Shown: piece after piece, positions 35,965 through 47,900 of the stretch | Layout: every line of letters begins with the position of its first letter | Position numbering within the stretch: the first letter of the stretch is position 1 | Assembly: GCA_030524765.1 (NCBI GenBank) | Contig: JAUNGA010000004.1 | Location: 1-62,969, forward strand | Source: Bacteroidales bacterium | GTDB taxonomy: Bacteria; Bacteroidota; Bacteroidia; Bacteroidales; Muribaculaceae | DNA: 62,969 nucleotides | Reading direction: 5' to 3' | The notes under the pieces: model-generated | The model's input: only the letters and a program-made list of their open reading frames with translations | What the model was told of the DNA's origin: nothing | The model's database searches: none | Translations under genes and position numbers: made by a program

Positions 35965-36873
35965 ATGATTAAGACAGGCATCAGCTACAGTCAAGACATC
36001 ACTCCGGCGCTACTGCGTATGCTGCTGAGGCATCCCGACGTGGAAATCCGTTGGATCGCCGGCCCGCAGCTGCCGCAGGACGGCATAGCCGGATTGTATG
36101 ACGAACTAAAGGGCGAGACCGAGCCAATCGCGGCCGTTCCCGATTTTGAGCATATCGATCTGTATATCGGTGGCGATCGCCCCGAACTTGCATCGCTGCT
36201 CGACCGCAACGAGGGCCTCAAGGTCATATTCCCCCAGTCGGGATTGCGTCCGACCGGTTATGGCGACATGGCTGTGCCGGGTGTGGCCGAGTACAACCGC
36301 AAGGCCCTTGTGCGCGGTGCGCGCATGGCCTGGCAACCCGACGCAGTCACCATGCTCGGTGCCCTGGCTCTGATGCCGTTGGCCAAGAATCTGCTGCTCA
36401 ACTCGACCATCGCAGGCACCATGATCCTGCCTGCCGATCTTCACGGTTCACGCGGCGGCATGCGTGTGGCCGACATGCCTCTGCCGTCAAAGACATTCGA
36501 TTCGCTCACGGCAGACATCCTGCAACAGCTGCAGACCAGCTTTATCCCCGCATTCGAGATCTCGGCCATCGAGAACGGCAATTCGACATTTGCCTGCGCC
36601 CTGCTCGCCGTCGACTGCCGCATGAGCATCGATGACATCACGGCTCTCTACCGCGACTTCTATGACGACCACCGCCACATATATATATCACCCGACCCGG
36701 TGAGCGAGCCGATGGTGGCAGGCACCAACAAGACCGCCATACATCTGCGCCACGACAGCGGCTCGCGTCTGTGGATCAGTGTGGCTTTTGACGCGGCCTA
36801 CAAGACCGGCGCCGGCAATATGATACACCTGCTCAATCTGCTCTTCGGTCTCGACGAGCGCACAGCATTCTGA
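35965..36873 (+). CDS. ArgC-like protein without the catalytic cysteine
   Basis: The 302-residue protein aligns over its whole length with N-acetyl-gamma-glutamyl-phosphate reductase. The N-terminus MIKTGISYSQDITPALLRML resembles the ArgC nucleotide-binding start. GVAEYNRKALVRGARMAWQP matches the segment before the active site, and the end AGNMIHLLNLLFGLDE matches ArgC's last helix. Where ArgC has NPGCYPT, this protein reads QPDAVTM, so the catalytic Cys is replaced. The ArgC His-containing GGHRHTPEI tract is not visible either. It is unlikely to be an active reductase. It lies in the gltX-waaA operon, not with arginine genes. Role unknown. Confidence 0.8.
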   Translation: MIKTGISYSQDITPALLRMLLRHPDVEIRWIAGPQLPQDGIAGLYDELKGETEPIAAVPDFEHIDLYIGGDRPELASLLDRNEGLKVIFPQSGLRPTGYGDMAVPGVAEYNRKALVRGARMAWQPDAVTMLGALALMPLAKNLLLNSTIAGTMILPADLHGSRGGMRVADMPLPSKTFDSLTADILQQLQTSFIPAFEISAIENGNSTFACALLAVDCRMSIDDITALYRDFYDDHRHIYISPDPVSEPMVAGTNKTAIHLRHDSGSRLWISVAFDAAYKTGAGNMIHLLNLLFGLDERTAF

Positions 36874-37244
36874 TGGCGGCCTGGGCGATAATAGCGATGC
36901 TGGTTGTGTCAAACGTCTTCATGACGTTTGCGTGGTACGGCCATCTCAAATTGCAGCAACTCAAAATTATAGACAACTCGACACCTCTTATCGTGGTGAT
37001 ACTGCTCTCGTGGGGCATAGCTCTGGCCGAGTATTGTTTCATGGTACCGGCCAACCGCTATGGCTTCCACGACAACGGCGGTCCTTTCACACTCATGCAG
37101 CTCAAGGTGCTGCAGGAGGCCATAACGCTGGTGATCTTCACCGTGCTGACGGTCATTTTCTTCCGGGGCGAGAGTTTGCACTGGAATCATTTTGTCGCCT
37201 TTCTCTGCCTTATCGCCGCTGTCTATTTTGTTTTTATGGAGTGA
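36873..37244 (+). CDS. DUF486 / small DMT-like four-helix membrane protein
   Basis: A 123-residue inner-membrane protein with about four membrane segments: AWAIIAMLVVSNVFMTFAWY, PLIVVILLSWGIALAEYCFM, TLVIFTVLTVIFF and FVAFLCLIAAVYFVFM. The tract MVPANRYGF followed by LKVLQEAITLVIF matches the DUF486 family, distantly related to drug/metabolite transporters. No substrate is known. Its ATG overlaps the preceding stop codon (TGATG). Confidence 0.88.
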   Translation: MAAWAIIAMLVVSNVFMTFAWYGHLKLQQLKIIDNSTPLIVVILLSWGIALAEYCFMVPANRYGFHDNGGPFTLMQLKVLQEAITLVIFTVLTVIFFRGESLHWNHFVAFLCLIAAVYFVFME

Positions 37245-37281
37245 TACCGCAATAAAGGTTAAAAATGTTTAATTTCGGTGA

Positions 37282-37315
37282 ATGACAAAAGGCTGAGGCC
37301 TGAAATTTTTGTCAT
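37282..37315 (+). repeat. Inverted repeat overlapping the rplU promoter
   Basis: ATGACAAAA (37282-37290) and TTTTGTCAT (37307-37315) form a perfect 9-bp inverted repeat with a 16-nt spacer. The right arm contains the -33 TTTTTG of the rplU promoter. It could be a weak terminator for the DUF486 transcript, a protein-binding site, or both. Confidence 0.6.
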
Positions 37316-37338
37316 GTGCCGTAAAAATCGTAACTTTG
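37306..37338 (+). promoter_or_regulatory. Bacteroidetes-type promoter for rplU-rpmA
   Basis: TTTTTG (37306-37311) and TAACTTTG (37331-37338) are separated by 19 nt. The leader to the rplU ATG is about 80 nt and GC-rich, and could carry autoregulatory structure, though I see no known motif. Confidence 0.8.
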
Positions 37339-37424
37339 CAGTCGCATATTCCGCACCGGGCTCGATTAAGTGCTTTGCCAATGGCGATGCCGCCCGACGG
37401 GTCAACTAATACAGTTTTATACAA

Positions 37425-37769
37425 ATGTACGTTATCGTAGAAATCCAGGGCCAGCAGTTCAAGGCAGAAAAGGACCGCTTCCTGTATGTTCACTATCTCG
37501 GCGATGCTGTCAAAGCCGGTGACACCGTAGAGTTTGACCGTGTGCTCCTCGTTGACGCAGACGGCGCAGTTAAGGTTGGCGCTCCCACCGTTGAAGGTGC
37601 CAAAGTTGTCTGTGAGGTCGCAGCTCATGAGGTAGAAGGTCAGGAGACCACACTCTTTAAAGGCGACAAGGTTATCGTTTTCAAGAAGAAACGCCGCAAA
37701 GGCTATCGTCGTAAAAACGGTCATCGCCAGTACTTCTCTAAAGTTATCATCAAAGACATCGTCGCTTAA
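37425..37769 (+). CDS. rplU: 50S ribosomal protein L21
   Basis: Large-subunit ribosomal protein that binds 23S rRNA. It has 114 residues, starting [20 protein letters not shown], with the family tracts [14 protein letters not shown] and [20 protein letters not shown]. The next gene, rpmA, is 20 nt downstream, the usual bacterial pair. A good promoter lies about 87 nt upstream. Confidence 0.97.
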   Translation: MYVIVEIQGQQFKAEKDRFLYVHYLGDAVKAGDTVEFDRVLLVDADGAVKVGAPTVEGAKVVCEVAAHEVEGQETTLFKGDKVIVFKKKRRKGYRRKNGHRQYFSKVIIKDIVA

Positions 37770-37789
37770 CCACTTAAAAATTCTTAGAA

Positions 37790-38053
37790 ATGGCACATAA
37801 AAAAGGTGTTGGTAGTTCGAAGAACGGCCGTGAATCAGAAAGCAAGCGACTCGGTGTGAAGATCTTTGGCGGTCAGTTTGCCAAAGCAGGCAACATTATC
37901 AAACGTCAGCGTGGCACCGTACATCATCCGGGCCTCAACGTTGGTCTCGGCAAAGACCACACTATCTATGCCCTTATCGACGGCATCGTAGTGTTCACCG
38001 AAGGTCGCAATGGCCGCAAGTTTATCAATGTAACCCCCGTTGGTGAAGCATAA
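37790..38053 (+). CDS. rpmA: 50S ribosomal protein L27
   Basis: Large-subunit protein near the peptidyl-transferase centre. It has 87 residues, starting [20 protein letters not shown], with [17 protein letters not shown] and [17 protein letters not shown]. The N-terminus starts directly with AHKKG, so there is no cleavable extension of the Firmicutes kind. It is co-transcribed with rplU and followed by an intrinsic terminator. Confidence 0.97.
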   Translation: MAHKKGVGSSKNGRESESKRLGVKIFGGQFAKAGNIIKRQRGTVHHPGLNVGLGKDHTIYALIDGIVVFTEGRNGRKFINVTPVGEA

Positions 38054-38084
38054 ACGCGGCATATAGCCTTACTTACTATTACAC

Positions 38085-38127
38085 AATCCCTGTCCTGACC
38101 ACGGTCTTGACAGGGATTGCTGTTTTT
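38085..38127 (+). terminator. Terminator of the rplU-rpmA operon
   Basis: AATCCCTGTC (38085-38094) pairs perfectly with GACAGGGATT (38109-38118). GCTGTTTTT follows. Confidence 0.88.
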
Positions 38128-38197
38128 GCGTGGGATCGCTTTCTCAGGCGGTCATGACGGGTCAGGCTCTTATCCTCTTCTACGTATGATTTGTGGT

Positions 38198-38233
38198 AAA
38201 AAAAATCGGGGCGCACCATCAGGCGCGCCCCGA
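38198..38233 (-). terminator. Terminator of the fumarate reductase operon
   Basis: On the minus strand a 9-bp stem (arms at 38225-38233 and 38206-38214) is followed by T8 (38205-38198). It faces the rpmA terminator, so the two operons converge without read-through. Confidence 0.9.
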
Positions 38234-38257
38234 AGTGGGGATATGGATTGTGAAAGA

Positions 38258-39013
38258 TTATTCAGAGCACTTGGCGTTGATAAACTCGCGGTTGAGGCGG
38301 GCGATGTTGCTCAGAGGTATGCTCTTGGGGCACTCGGCCGCGCAGGCACCGGTGTTGGTGCAGTTGCCAAAACCGAGTTCGTCCATCTTGGCTACCATGG
38401 CGCGGGCACGACGTTTGCGCTCGGTCTGACCCTGGGGCAGCAGTGCGAACTGGCTGACCTTGGCCGAAACGAAGAGCATTGCCGAGCCGTTCTTGCAGGC
38501 AGCGACGCAGGCACCGCAGCCGATGCAGGTGGCCGAGTCCATAGCCACGTCGGCGATCTCTTTTGAGATGGGAGTGGCGTTGGCGTCGGGTGCGCCGCCG
38601 CAGTTGAACGATACGTAGCCGCCGGCCTGCTGGATCTTGTCGAATGCCTCACGGTCGACCATAAGGTCGCGTATCACGGGGAAGGCAGCCGAGCGCCAGG
38701 GCTCGATGACGATGGTCTGGCCGTCGCTGAATTTGCGCATATGCAGCTGGCAGGTGGTGATGCCCTGCACGGGGCCGTGGGGATGACCGTTGATGTAGAG
38801 CGAGCACATGCCGCAGATACCCTCGCGGCAGTCGCTGTCAAATACTACGGGTTCCTCGCCCTTCTCGACCAGACTCTGGTTGAGCATATCGAGCATCTCG
38901 AGGAACGAGCTGCCCGTCGACACGTTGTCGAGGTGGTAGTTGACGAACTGTCCTTTCTCTTTAGGACCACGTTGACGCCAAATTTTCAGATTTACGCTGA
39001 TTGTTTTTTCCAT
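38258..39013 (-). CDS. frdB: Fumarate reductase / succinate dehydrogenase iron-sulfur subunit
   Basis: Electron-transfer subunit of quinol:fumarate reductase on the cytoplasmic face of the inner membrane, 251 residues. The [2Fe-2S] cluster ligands are Cys62, Cys67, Cys70 ([10 protein letters not shown]) and Cys88. The second half has [11 protein letters not shown] (Cys163, 166, 169, 173) and [12 protein letters not shown] (Cys218, 224, 228) for the [4Fe-4S] and [3Fe-4S] centres. It is last in the operon, 69 nt after frdA, with a GC-rich hairpin between them and a strong terminator after it. In gut Bacteroidales this complex reduces fumarate to succinate. Confidence 0.96.
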   Translation of the reverse strand: MEKTISVNLKIWRQRGPKEKGQFVNYHLDNVSTGSSFLEMLDMLNQSLVEKGEEPVVFDSDCREGICGMCSLYINGHPHGPVQGITTCQLHMRKFSDGQTIVIEPWRSAAFPVIRDLMVDREAFDKIQQAGGYVSFNCGGAPDANATPISKEIADVAMDSATCIGCGACVAACKNGSAMLFVSAKVSQFALLPQGQTERKRRARAMVAKMDELGFGNCTNTGACAAECPKSIPLSNIARLNREFINAKCSE

Positions 39014-39036
39014 TGTTATTCTTTGCTTATTTGGCT

Positions 39037-39069
39037 CTGCCCGCCTGCGCGCGGGCGCGGGCGTGGCAG
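39037..39069 (-). repeat. GC-rich intercistronic hairpin between frdA and frdB
   Basis: The outer arms CTGCC (39037-39041) and GGCAG (39065-39069), and the overlapping alternative GCCCGC (39039-39044) with GCGGGC (39057-39062), make a strong hairpin. There is no T-tract. It may stabilise or process the frd mRNA. Confidence 0.5.
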
Positions 39070-39082
39070 ATGCGTGGTGAGA

Positions 39083-41110
<2,028 letters not shown>

Positions 41111-41123
41111 CTTTCTGAGAAAT

Positions 41124-42167
41124 TTATTGGTTTGCTGATGCGTTGTCTGCAGCCTGTGTGGCGGGAGCCATGAATGTCATCATCTGAGAGATCTGACGCG
41201 AAAGCTGCTTGAGTGATTGGATAGATTCGGGCATAGCGGCATCGGGGCACTGCTTGTCGTATGCCTCGGTGATGGTGTTGGCACGCTCTACGAAGCCGGG
41301 GCCGTACGAGGTGACAAACTGCACCTGAGCCTCCTGCTGGCCCATCGGGTCTCCCTCGACGGCCGAGAATGCCTTGTTGGCCTCGGTGCGGAACTCGGTC
41401 ACGGCAGCCTCGGCCTGTTTGCCCCAGAACTCGGCATACTGCTCCTGCAGCTCACCGTTCTTGGTATAGTAGTCCTGACGGGCGAGTACGGTAAACACGA
41501 TGGCCTGGGCGATGAAGAGGCCGATCACGATGGTGGTCCACCAGCAGCCGATCTTTTTGAGACGGCCGATCCATATGTTGTTGTCCCAGCCGATCGAGTG
41601 GAACATCGACCAGAAACCGTGATTCATATGGAACCACAGAGCCACGAAACCGATGATGTAGACGATCGGAGTCCATACCTGCTTGAAGGCCATCTCGATA
41701 AAGAGTGTGCCTAACGAGGGTGCGGCGGGCACGCCCTCGAGCTGGGGCAGCACGGCGAGCTCGGCATGGCGCAGCTCTTGCCACTGCATCTTGGCCCAGA
41801 ACTGGATCAGGTGCACCACGAGGAACGCCAGCACCACGATGCCCAGCACGAGCATGTTCTTAGATGCCCACTCGACCTGAGGAGGACGAGTGGTGACCAG
41901 ATAGCGGTCGTTGCCACGGGCGGCACGGTTCTGAATCGTGAGCCACAGGGCATAGATGATGTGCAGGATGAAGAGCACTGCCAGACCGGCCGATGCGATC
42001 AGCGCATACCAGTTGGCGCCCAGAAACTCGCACACCTGATTGTAGGCGGCGGGCCAGATGAGGGCTACGGCATTCATCAACACGTGAAAAGTTACGAATA
42101 GGACGAGACAGATACCCGTAAGGGCCATCACGAACTTACGTCCTATAGATGAGCTTGTTAACCACAT
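41124..42167 (-). CDS. frdC: Fumarate reductase cytochrome b558 subunit with a long C-terminal extension
   Basis: Membrane anchor that binds two hemes and oxidises menaquinol, 347 residues. Five membrane segments are seen at about 13-33, 53-75, 104-124, 162-182 and 209-230. Heme-ligand candidates are His28, His69, His119, His180 and His183. From memory, the family is usually about 220-240 residues. Here about 110 extra hydrophilic residues (about 238-347) follow the last helix, rich in Gln, Ala and Glu and probably helical, ending [17 protein letters not shown]. It is first in the frdCAB operon. The promoter is about 83 nt upstream. Confidence 0.95.
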   Translation of the reverse strand: MWLTSSSIGRKFVMALTGICLVLFVTFHVLMNAVALIWPAAYNQVCEFLGANWYALIASAGLAVLFILHIIYALWLTIQNRAARGNDRYLVTTRPPQVEWASKNMLVLGIVVLAFLVVHLIQFWAKMQWQELRHAELAVLPQLEGVPAAPSLGTLFIEMAFKQVWTPIVYIIGFVALWFHMNHGFWSMFHSIGWDNNIWIGRLKKIGCWWTTIVIGLFIAQAIVFTVLARQDYYTKNGELQEQYAEFWGKQAEAAVTEFRTEANKAFSAVEGDPMGQQEAQVQFVTSYGPGFVERANTITEAYDKQCPDAAMPESIQSLKQLSRQISQMMTFMAPATQAADNASANQ

Positions 42168-42249
42168 AAGATGATTGATTTAGTTATTATTTGAAAATTG
42201 TTTTGGATTTCTGTCAGATAGTCAGATGGTCAAGAGGTACAATTTTGTG

Positions 42250-42280
42250 CAAATTTAGCATATTTTAATTACCGTACCAA
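42250..42280 (-). promoter_or_regulatory. Bacteroidetes-type promoter for frdCAB
   Basis: On the minus strand TTG (42280-42278) and the -7 box TAAATTTG (42257-42250) are separated by 20 nt. The box is 82 nt before the frdC start. The rest of the 42168-42416 gap is AT-rich and holds nothing else I recognise. No clear promoter was found there for the divergent efflux operon. Confidence 0.65.
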
Positions 42281-42416
42281 CAATTAAGGAAAAAATTCTT
42301 TAAAAAGTGTGGCATATGCAGCAGTAGGGTGATGCTGACACAATACTGATATGGTGAACTTAATAATCATTTGCGAGGTTATATTTTTAATTAAGCTCTA
42401 AAATCTGATCTGCACG

Positions 42417-43781
42417 ATGAAGTTTCAACTGTTATTTGTGATAATGGGTCTGGCCGTGTCGGTGGCCCGGGCTGATGCCGGGTGCCCCGACGCGCTGTCC
42501 CGACCGATGCCCGCTGCCTGGACATATGCCGCTGAGTTTGACCAGGTGTCGCCGTCTGATGATGCATGGTGGCGTGGTTTTGACGACGTGGTGCTCGATT
42601 CGTTGATCTCGCTCGGCGAGCGCGCCAATTTTGACGTGGCGATGGCGGCGCGACGCATGGAGGCCGCACGACAGCAGATGCGCGTGGCCAGGGCGGCATA
42701 TTTCCCGCAGATCGGATTACAGGGCGGATATGACCGTACGCGCCGCAGCGGTGTGACCGCCAATACTTACACCGCCGAGGCAACGGCGAGCTGGCAGATA
42801 GACCTTTTTGGCAAGATCACGGCGTCGGTGCGTCAGAGCAAGGCTCAATACCGCGCCTCGCATGCCGAGTATCTGGGCGCGATGGTGTCGCTGGCGGGCG
42901 AGATTGCATCAAACTATGTGCAGCTGCGCGTGTGGCAGGCCGAGTTGGCCGTGGCGCGCGAGCACATCGTGCGCCAGGATACGATAGCCGGTATCGCCAA
43001 CACGCGGTTTGAGTGCGGCCTGGCGTCGAAGATCGATGTCGATCAGGCCCGCACGATTCTTTATTCCACACGTGCTACGGTACCGTCGCTCGAGACGCCG
43101 GTCCATACGGCAGTGAGCGCTCTGGCGCTGCTGACGGGCTTGTATCCCTCAGAGATAGAGCCACTGCTGGCCTCGTCTGACAAGTTTCCCGACTATCGGC
43201 AGCTCGTGGGTGCGGGTGTGCCGTCAGAGTTGCTGCGCCGGCGTCCAGATATAGTGGCTGCAGAGTATAATCTCGCGGCTGCGGCTGCGGCGGTTGGCAT
43301 CGCGAAAAAAGATTTTTTGCCCACGCTGACACTCAATGGCTCGGTAGGAGTGGTGAGCGATGGCCACGGCAAATTTTTCTCGGGCGACAATCTGGCCTAC
43401 TCGATAGCTCCGACTTTGTCGTGGACGTTGTTTGACGGAATGGCGCGGTCGGCCCGTGTGGCCGCCGCCCGTGCCGATATGGAGGCGCTGGTCGAGCAAT
43501 ACAACTATACGGTGATGAACGCCTACAACGAGGTCGACAACGCCATGAACTCGTATCTCAACGCCATGCGCCAGATCAACGAATACGAGCGTGCGGCCGA
43601 GGCGTCTGACGAATTTCTGCGGCTGTCGCTCGAACTTTACACGCAAGGACTGTCTGATTTCACCAATGTGGCTAACGCGCAGGTCGATCTGTTGCAGTAC
43701 ACCAATTCGCTCATAGTTGCCCGCGGGCAGGCGATGAGCGCGCTTGTGACCTTATACGAGGCTCTGGGCGGAGGATTCTAA
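42417..43781 (+). CDS. NodT/TolC-family outer-membrane efflux protein
   Basis: Outer-membrane channel of a tripartite efflux pump, 454 residues, with a signal peptide ending near residue 20 and no clear lipobox. Two outer-membrane-efflux repeats are visible. The first has ARAAYFPQIGLQGGYDR and ASWQIDLFGKI; the second has PSELLRRRPDIVAAEYNLAA, AIAKKDFLPTLTLNGS-like sequence and PTLSWTLFDG. The tract LRRRPDI is typical of NodT. It is 25 nt before the adaptor gene and is first in the pump operon, instead of last as in many operons. Confidence 0.94.
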   Translation: MKFQLLFVIMGLAVSVARADAGCPDALSRPMPAAWTYAAEFDQVSPSDDAWWRGFDDVVLDSLISLGERANFDVAMAARRMEAARQQMRVARAAYFPQIGLQGGYDRTRRSGVTANTYTAEATASWQIDLFGKITASVRQSKAQYRASHAEYLGAMVSLAGEIASNYVQLRVWQAELAVAREHIVRQDTIAGIANTRFECGLASKIDVDQARTILYSTRATVPSLETPVHTAVSALALLTGLYPSEIEPLLASSDKFPDYRQLVGAGVPSELLRRRPDIVAAEYNLAAAAAAVGIAKKDFLPTLTLNGSVGVVSDGHGKFFSGDNLAYSIAPTLSWTLFDGMARSARVAAARADMEALVEQYNYTVMNAYNEVDNAMNSYLNAMRQINEYERAAEASDEFLRLSLELYTQGLSDFTNVANAQVDLLQYTNSLIVARGQAMSALVTLYEALGGGF

Positions 43782-43806
43782 AAACAACAAGGCAAAAATA
43801 TACGGT

Positions 43807-44940
43807 ATGAAAAAGTCATATATCATCATCGCGGCTGTCGCGCTGCTCGCGGCCGGCTGTCACAAGAATCAGAAAGAAGAGTCGGCGGGTGCGACGATGC
43901 CTGTCGAGGTGACACCGGTGGTGACCGATTCGGTCACGCTCTACAAGGAATATCCCGGCACGCTCACCGCCGACCGCACCATCCCCGTCGTGGCGCGTGT
44001 CAACGGCACCATCGTGTCGATGCCCTACAAGGCCGGTGCATATGTGCGCGAGGGTCAGGTGCTGTTCACCATCGATCCCACGACTTACCGCAATGCGGTC
44101 ACCGAGGCTGAGGCGTCGTTGCAGAGCGCCCGCAGCCAGAATGCCTATGCCGAGCGTCACTACGAGGCCGTGCTGAGGGCGTCGCAGAGCAATGCCGTAT
44201 CGCAGATGGAGGTGGCCCAGGCTCTCACGGCCCGCGACCAGAGCCGCTCGGATGTGCGGAATGCCGAGGCGCAACTGTCGACTGCGCGTACCAATCTGGG
44301 CTATTGCACCATCACGGCGCCGTGTTCGGGTCACATCACGCTCAACGACATGTCGCGCGGCGCCTATGTGTCGGGCGAGGGGGCGCCGGTGCAGCTTGCC
44401 ACAGTCTATGACGATGCCATATTGCAGGCCAACTTTGCCATTGAGGATGCGTCGTTTCAGCGCATGTTTATCAACCATAACAACCGCGACCTGATAAACT
44501 ATAAGACCATACCGCTGGTGTTCAGCGAGAAACTGCCGCATGACTATACTGCCGACCTGAACTATCTGGCGCCCGACGTCGACGCCTCGACCGGCACTAT
44601 GGCGTTGCAGGCCGATATCGACAATAAATACAACGAACTCAAGGCCGGCATGTATGTGACTGTGCGGCTGCCCTACAAGGTCGAGCCGCGGGCCATGCTC
44701 ATCCGCGATGCCTCGATAGGCACCGATCAGCTGGGCAAATATGTCTATGTGGTCAACGACTCTGACATGGTGGTATATACGCCTGTCAAGACCGGCGACC
44801 TGGTGGCCGACACCATGCGTGTGGTGCAGTCGGGACTCGAGCCCGGCCAACGCTACGTCACGTCGGCCCTCCTCAAAGTGCGCGACGGCATGACCGTAAA
44901 ACCCTATCTGCGTGGCTCGCGGCCCGCCGACTCTAAATAA
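43807..44940 (+). CDS. RND efflux periplasmic adaptor lipoprotein (MFP)
   Basis: Adaptor linking the RND pump to the outer-membrane channel, 377 residues. The lipobox is LAAGC with Cys18. The lipoyl half-motifs are VVARVNGTIVSMPYKAGAYV and TITAPCSGHITLNDMSRGAY, flanking a coiled-coil hairpin of about 80 residues. The beta-barrel domain is at about 210-290 and includes GTMALQADIDNKYNELKAGM. It lies between the NodT and RND genes, 11 nt before the latter. Confidence 0.95.
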   Translation: MKKSYIIIAAVALLAAGCHKNQKEESAGATMPVEVTPVVTDSVTLYKEYPGTLTADRTIPVVARVNGTIVSMPYKAGAYVREGQVLFTIDPTTYRNAVTEAEASLQSARSQNAYAERHYEAVLRASQSNAVSQMEVAQALTARDQSRSDVRNAEAQLSTARTNLGYCTITAPCSGHITLNDMSRGAYVSGEGAPVQLATVYDDAILQANFAIEDASFQRMFINHNNRDLINYKTIPLVFSEKLPHDYTADLNYLAPDVDASTGTMALQADIDNKYNELKAGMYVTVRLPYKVEPRAMLIRDASIGTDQLGKYVYVVNDSDMVVYTPVKTGDLVADTMRVVQSGLEPGQRYVTSALLKVRDGMTVKPYLRGSRPADSK

Positions 44941-44951
44941 AATAGGCAGCC

Positions 44952-47900
44952 ATGTTCTCAAGATTTTTTATCGAGCGCCCCATATTTGCCATCGTCATCG
45001 CCGTGGTGATGGTGCTGGCCGGCGCGCTTACATACAGCAGTCTGCCGGTGGCGCAGTATCCCGACATCACGCCGCCTACGGTGATGGTCAGTGCGGTGTA
45101 TCCCGGTGCCGATGCCAAGACAGTGGCCGAGACAGTGGGTGTGCCCATCGAGCAGCAGGTCAACGGTGTCGAGGGAATGCTCTACATGAGCAGCTCGTCG
45201 GGCAGCGACGGCTCGTACATTCTGACCATCACTTTTGAGGAAGGTACCGACCTCGACAACGCCACCGTCAAGGTGCAGAACCGCATCTCGCAGGCCGAAC
45301 CCCAGCTGCCGACAGCAGTCAAGCAGCAGGGCGTGTCGGTCAATTCCGAGTCGTCAAACCAGATACTGATGATCGCCCTGCAGAGCGACGACCCCGAGCG
45401 CTACGACGCCCTGTATCTGACCAACTATGCCAATCTTAACCTCACCGACGAGCTGTCGCGAGTCGATGGTGTAGGCAATGTGCAGGCATTCGGCGGAGGC
45501 GACTACAGCATGCGCATATGGCTTGATCCGGCCAAGATGCGCGAGCGCAATGTGACGACCTCTGACGTGCTGTCAATGATACAGTCGCAGAATATGGAGG
45601 TCTCGGCCGGCAGCGTGGGCACCCGTCCGTCGCATACCGCCGAGGAATTCACCTATACGCTCACCACCCGTGGCCGTCTGTCGTCGCCCGACGAGTTCGC
45701 AGGCATCGTGCTGCGCACCGACAGCAATGGCAATATATTGCGGCTGAGCGATATCGCCACTGTCGATCTGGGCTCTGAGACATACACACAGATAGCCCGT
45801 GTCAACGACCAACAGAGCGCCATGATCGGTATCAGCCAGCTGCCCGGAGCCAACGCGCTCGACGTGGCCAAACGCTGCGAGTCAAGGCTCGAGGAGCTCA
45901 AAGAGTACTTTCCGCCCGGTGTCGACTACAAGATCATGCTCAACACCACCGAGTTTGTCACTGCATCGCTCGACGAGCTGCTCATGACATTCCTCGAGAC
46001 GACCCTGCTGGTGATGATCGTCATACTTATCTTCCTGCAGAACTGGCGTGCCGTGATCATACCGATGCTCACCATACCGGTGTCGCTCATCGCGACATTG
46101 GCGGTGATGAAGTTCATGGGTTTCACGTTGAATACGCTCACACTTTTCGGCCTTGTCCTCGCCATAGCCATTGTGGTCGACGATGCCATAGTGGTGGTCG
46201 AAGACTGTGCCCGACTGCTCGATGAGGGCAAGTATAATGCCCGTCAGGCTGCCGAGAAAGCGATGATCGAGCTGCAGGGGCCGGTCGTAGGCGAGGTGCT
46301 GGTGCTGTTGTCGGTGTTCATCCCTACGGCATTGGTCAGCGGCATCACAGGCCAGCTCTACAAGCAGTTCGCTCTCACGATAGCCGTGTCGACGGCCTTC
46401 TCTGGGTTCAACGCCCTGACGTTTACTCCGGCTATGTGCGCGTTGTTTCTCAAACCTGCAAAGCCCGCCAGATTTTTTGTCTACAAGTGGTGGAACAAGA
46501 TTTTCGGTGCCGCGACCGATCTGTATATGCGCGTAGTGGGCCAATTTCTCAAGCGTCCGGTGGTGGCCATACTCATTTATTTTGTGCTCACCGGTCTGGC
46601 TTTCTGGGGATTTGTCAAGTGGCCGACATCATACGTGCCGTCTGAGGACATGGGCTACTTCATGGCCTCGGTGCAGCTGCCCACAGGCGCGTCGCTCGAC
46701 CGTACCGACCGTATAGTCTCTGAATTCTCGCGCAAATTGCTCGAACTGCCTGAGGTCGATGATGTCATGGGCATTAGCGGATACTCGTTTTTGGGCGGAG
46801 GCGCATCGTCAAACGGCGGCACACTGTTCGTCATACTCAAACCGTGGAAAGACCGCAAACCGAAGTCCGAGCATGTCGACGCTGTCATTGCCAAGGCCAA
46901 CGAGATCGGCGCCTCGATGCAGGAACCGATAATCTTTGCTCTCAATCCGCCGGCTATACCCGGTCTGGGTATGACCTCGGGACTCGAGATGCAGTTGCTC
47001 GACATCAGCAATCTCGGTGCCTCGCAGATGAAGGCGGCCCTTGACGCTATCCGCGCTGAGGCTGACCGTGATCCGCGCATCGCGTCGACCACGACTCTAT
47101 ATGAGGGCGAGGTGCCGCAGTATGCCATAGACATCGACCGCAACCGCGTCAAGATGCAGGGCCTGTCACTCCAGGATGTCTATTCGACACTGTCGACATT
47201 CATGGGCGGAGCCTATGTCAATGATTTCGTCGAGTTCGGGCGCGTCTTTCAGGTCAATGTGGCCGCTGATGCGTCGTCGCGCGGCCATATAGGCGACATT
47301 CTCGCACTGAGTGTGCGCAATGCACAGGGCAAGATGGTGCCTTTCTCGACCTTTGCCACAATCCGGCCGTCTATGGGCGAGGCTACGGTCAACCGATATA
47401 ACATGTACAATACCGCCGCGTTTACCGCCACGCCGGCCAAGGGCGTCAGCTCGCACGAAGGCATCGTGGCGATGGAGGAGATCGTGCAGAAGGCCGTCGG
47501 CGACAATTATGGCTATGCCTGGACCGGCGAGGCCTATCAGGAGACCCAGTCGGGCACGACAATCACATTCGTGCTTATACTGGCCGTGATAGTGACCTTG
47601 CTCGTGCTCGCCGCACAATATGAGAGCCTCACCGACCCGCTTGCCGTGATCATAGCCATGCCCACGGCTATACTCGGCACGATCATAGGCTGTATATTCA
47701 TGAGCCAGAGTATCAGTATCTACACCCAGATAGGTATCATATTGCTGCTCGGCCTGTCGGCCAAGAACGCAATTCTTATCGTCGAGTATGCGATCGATTT
47801 CCGCAAGTCGGGCAAAGAGATCCGCGAGGCGGCGCTTGATGCCGGCAGGGTGCGTTTCCGCCCGATCATGATGACTGCGCTGGCATTTGTGCTGGGTGTG

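Noticed and set aside
37339-37424. Possible riboswitch or L21-type leader before rplU
   Set aside because: The leader is GC-rich, but I could not fold it into any known leader motif.
42168-42416. Promoter for the efflux operon
   Set aside because: A TTTG at 42370 is present, but no TAnnTTTG lies at the right distance before 42417.
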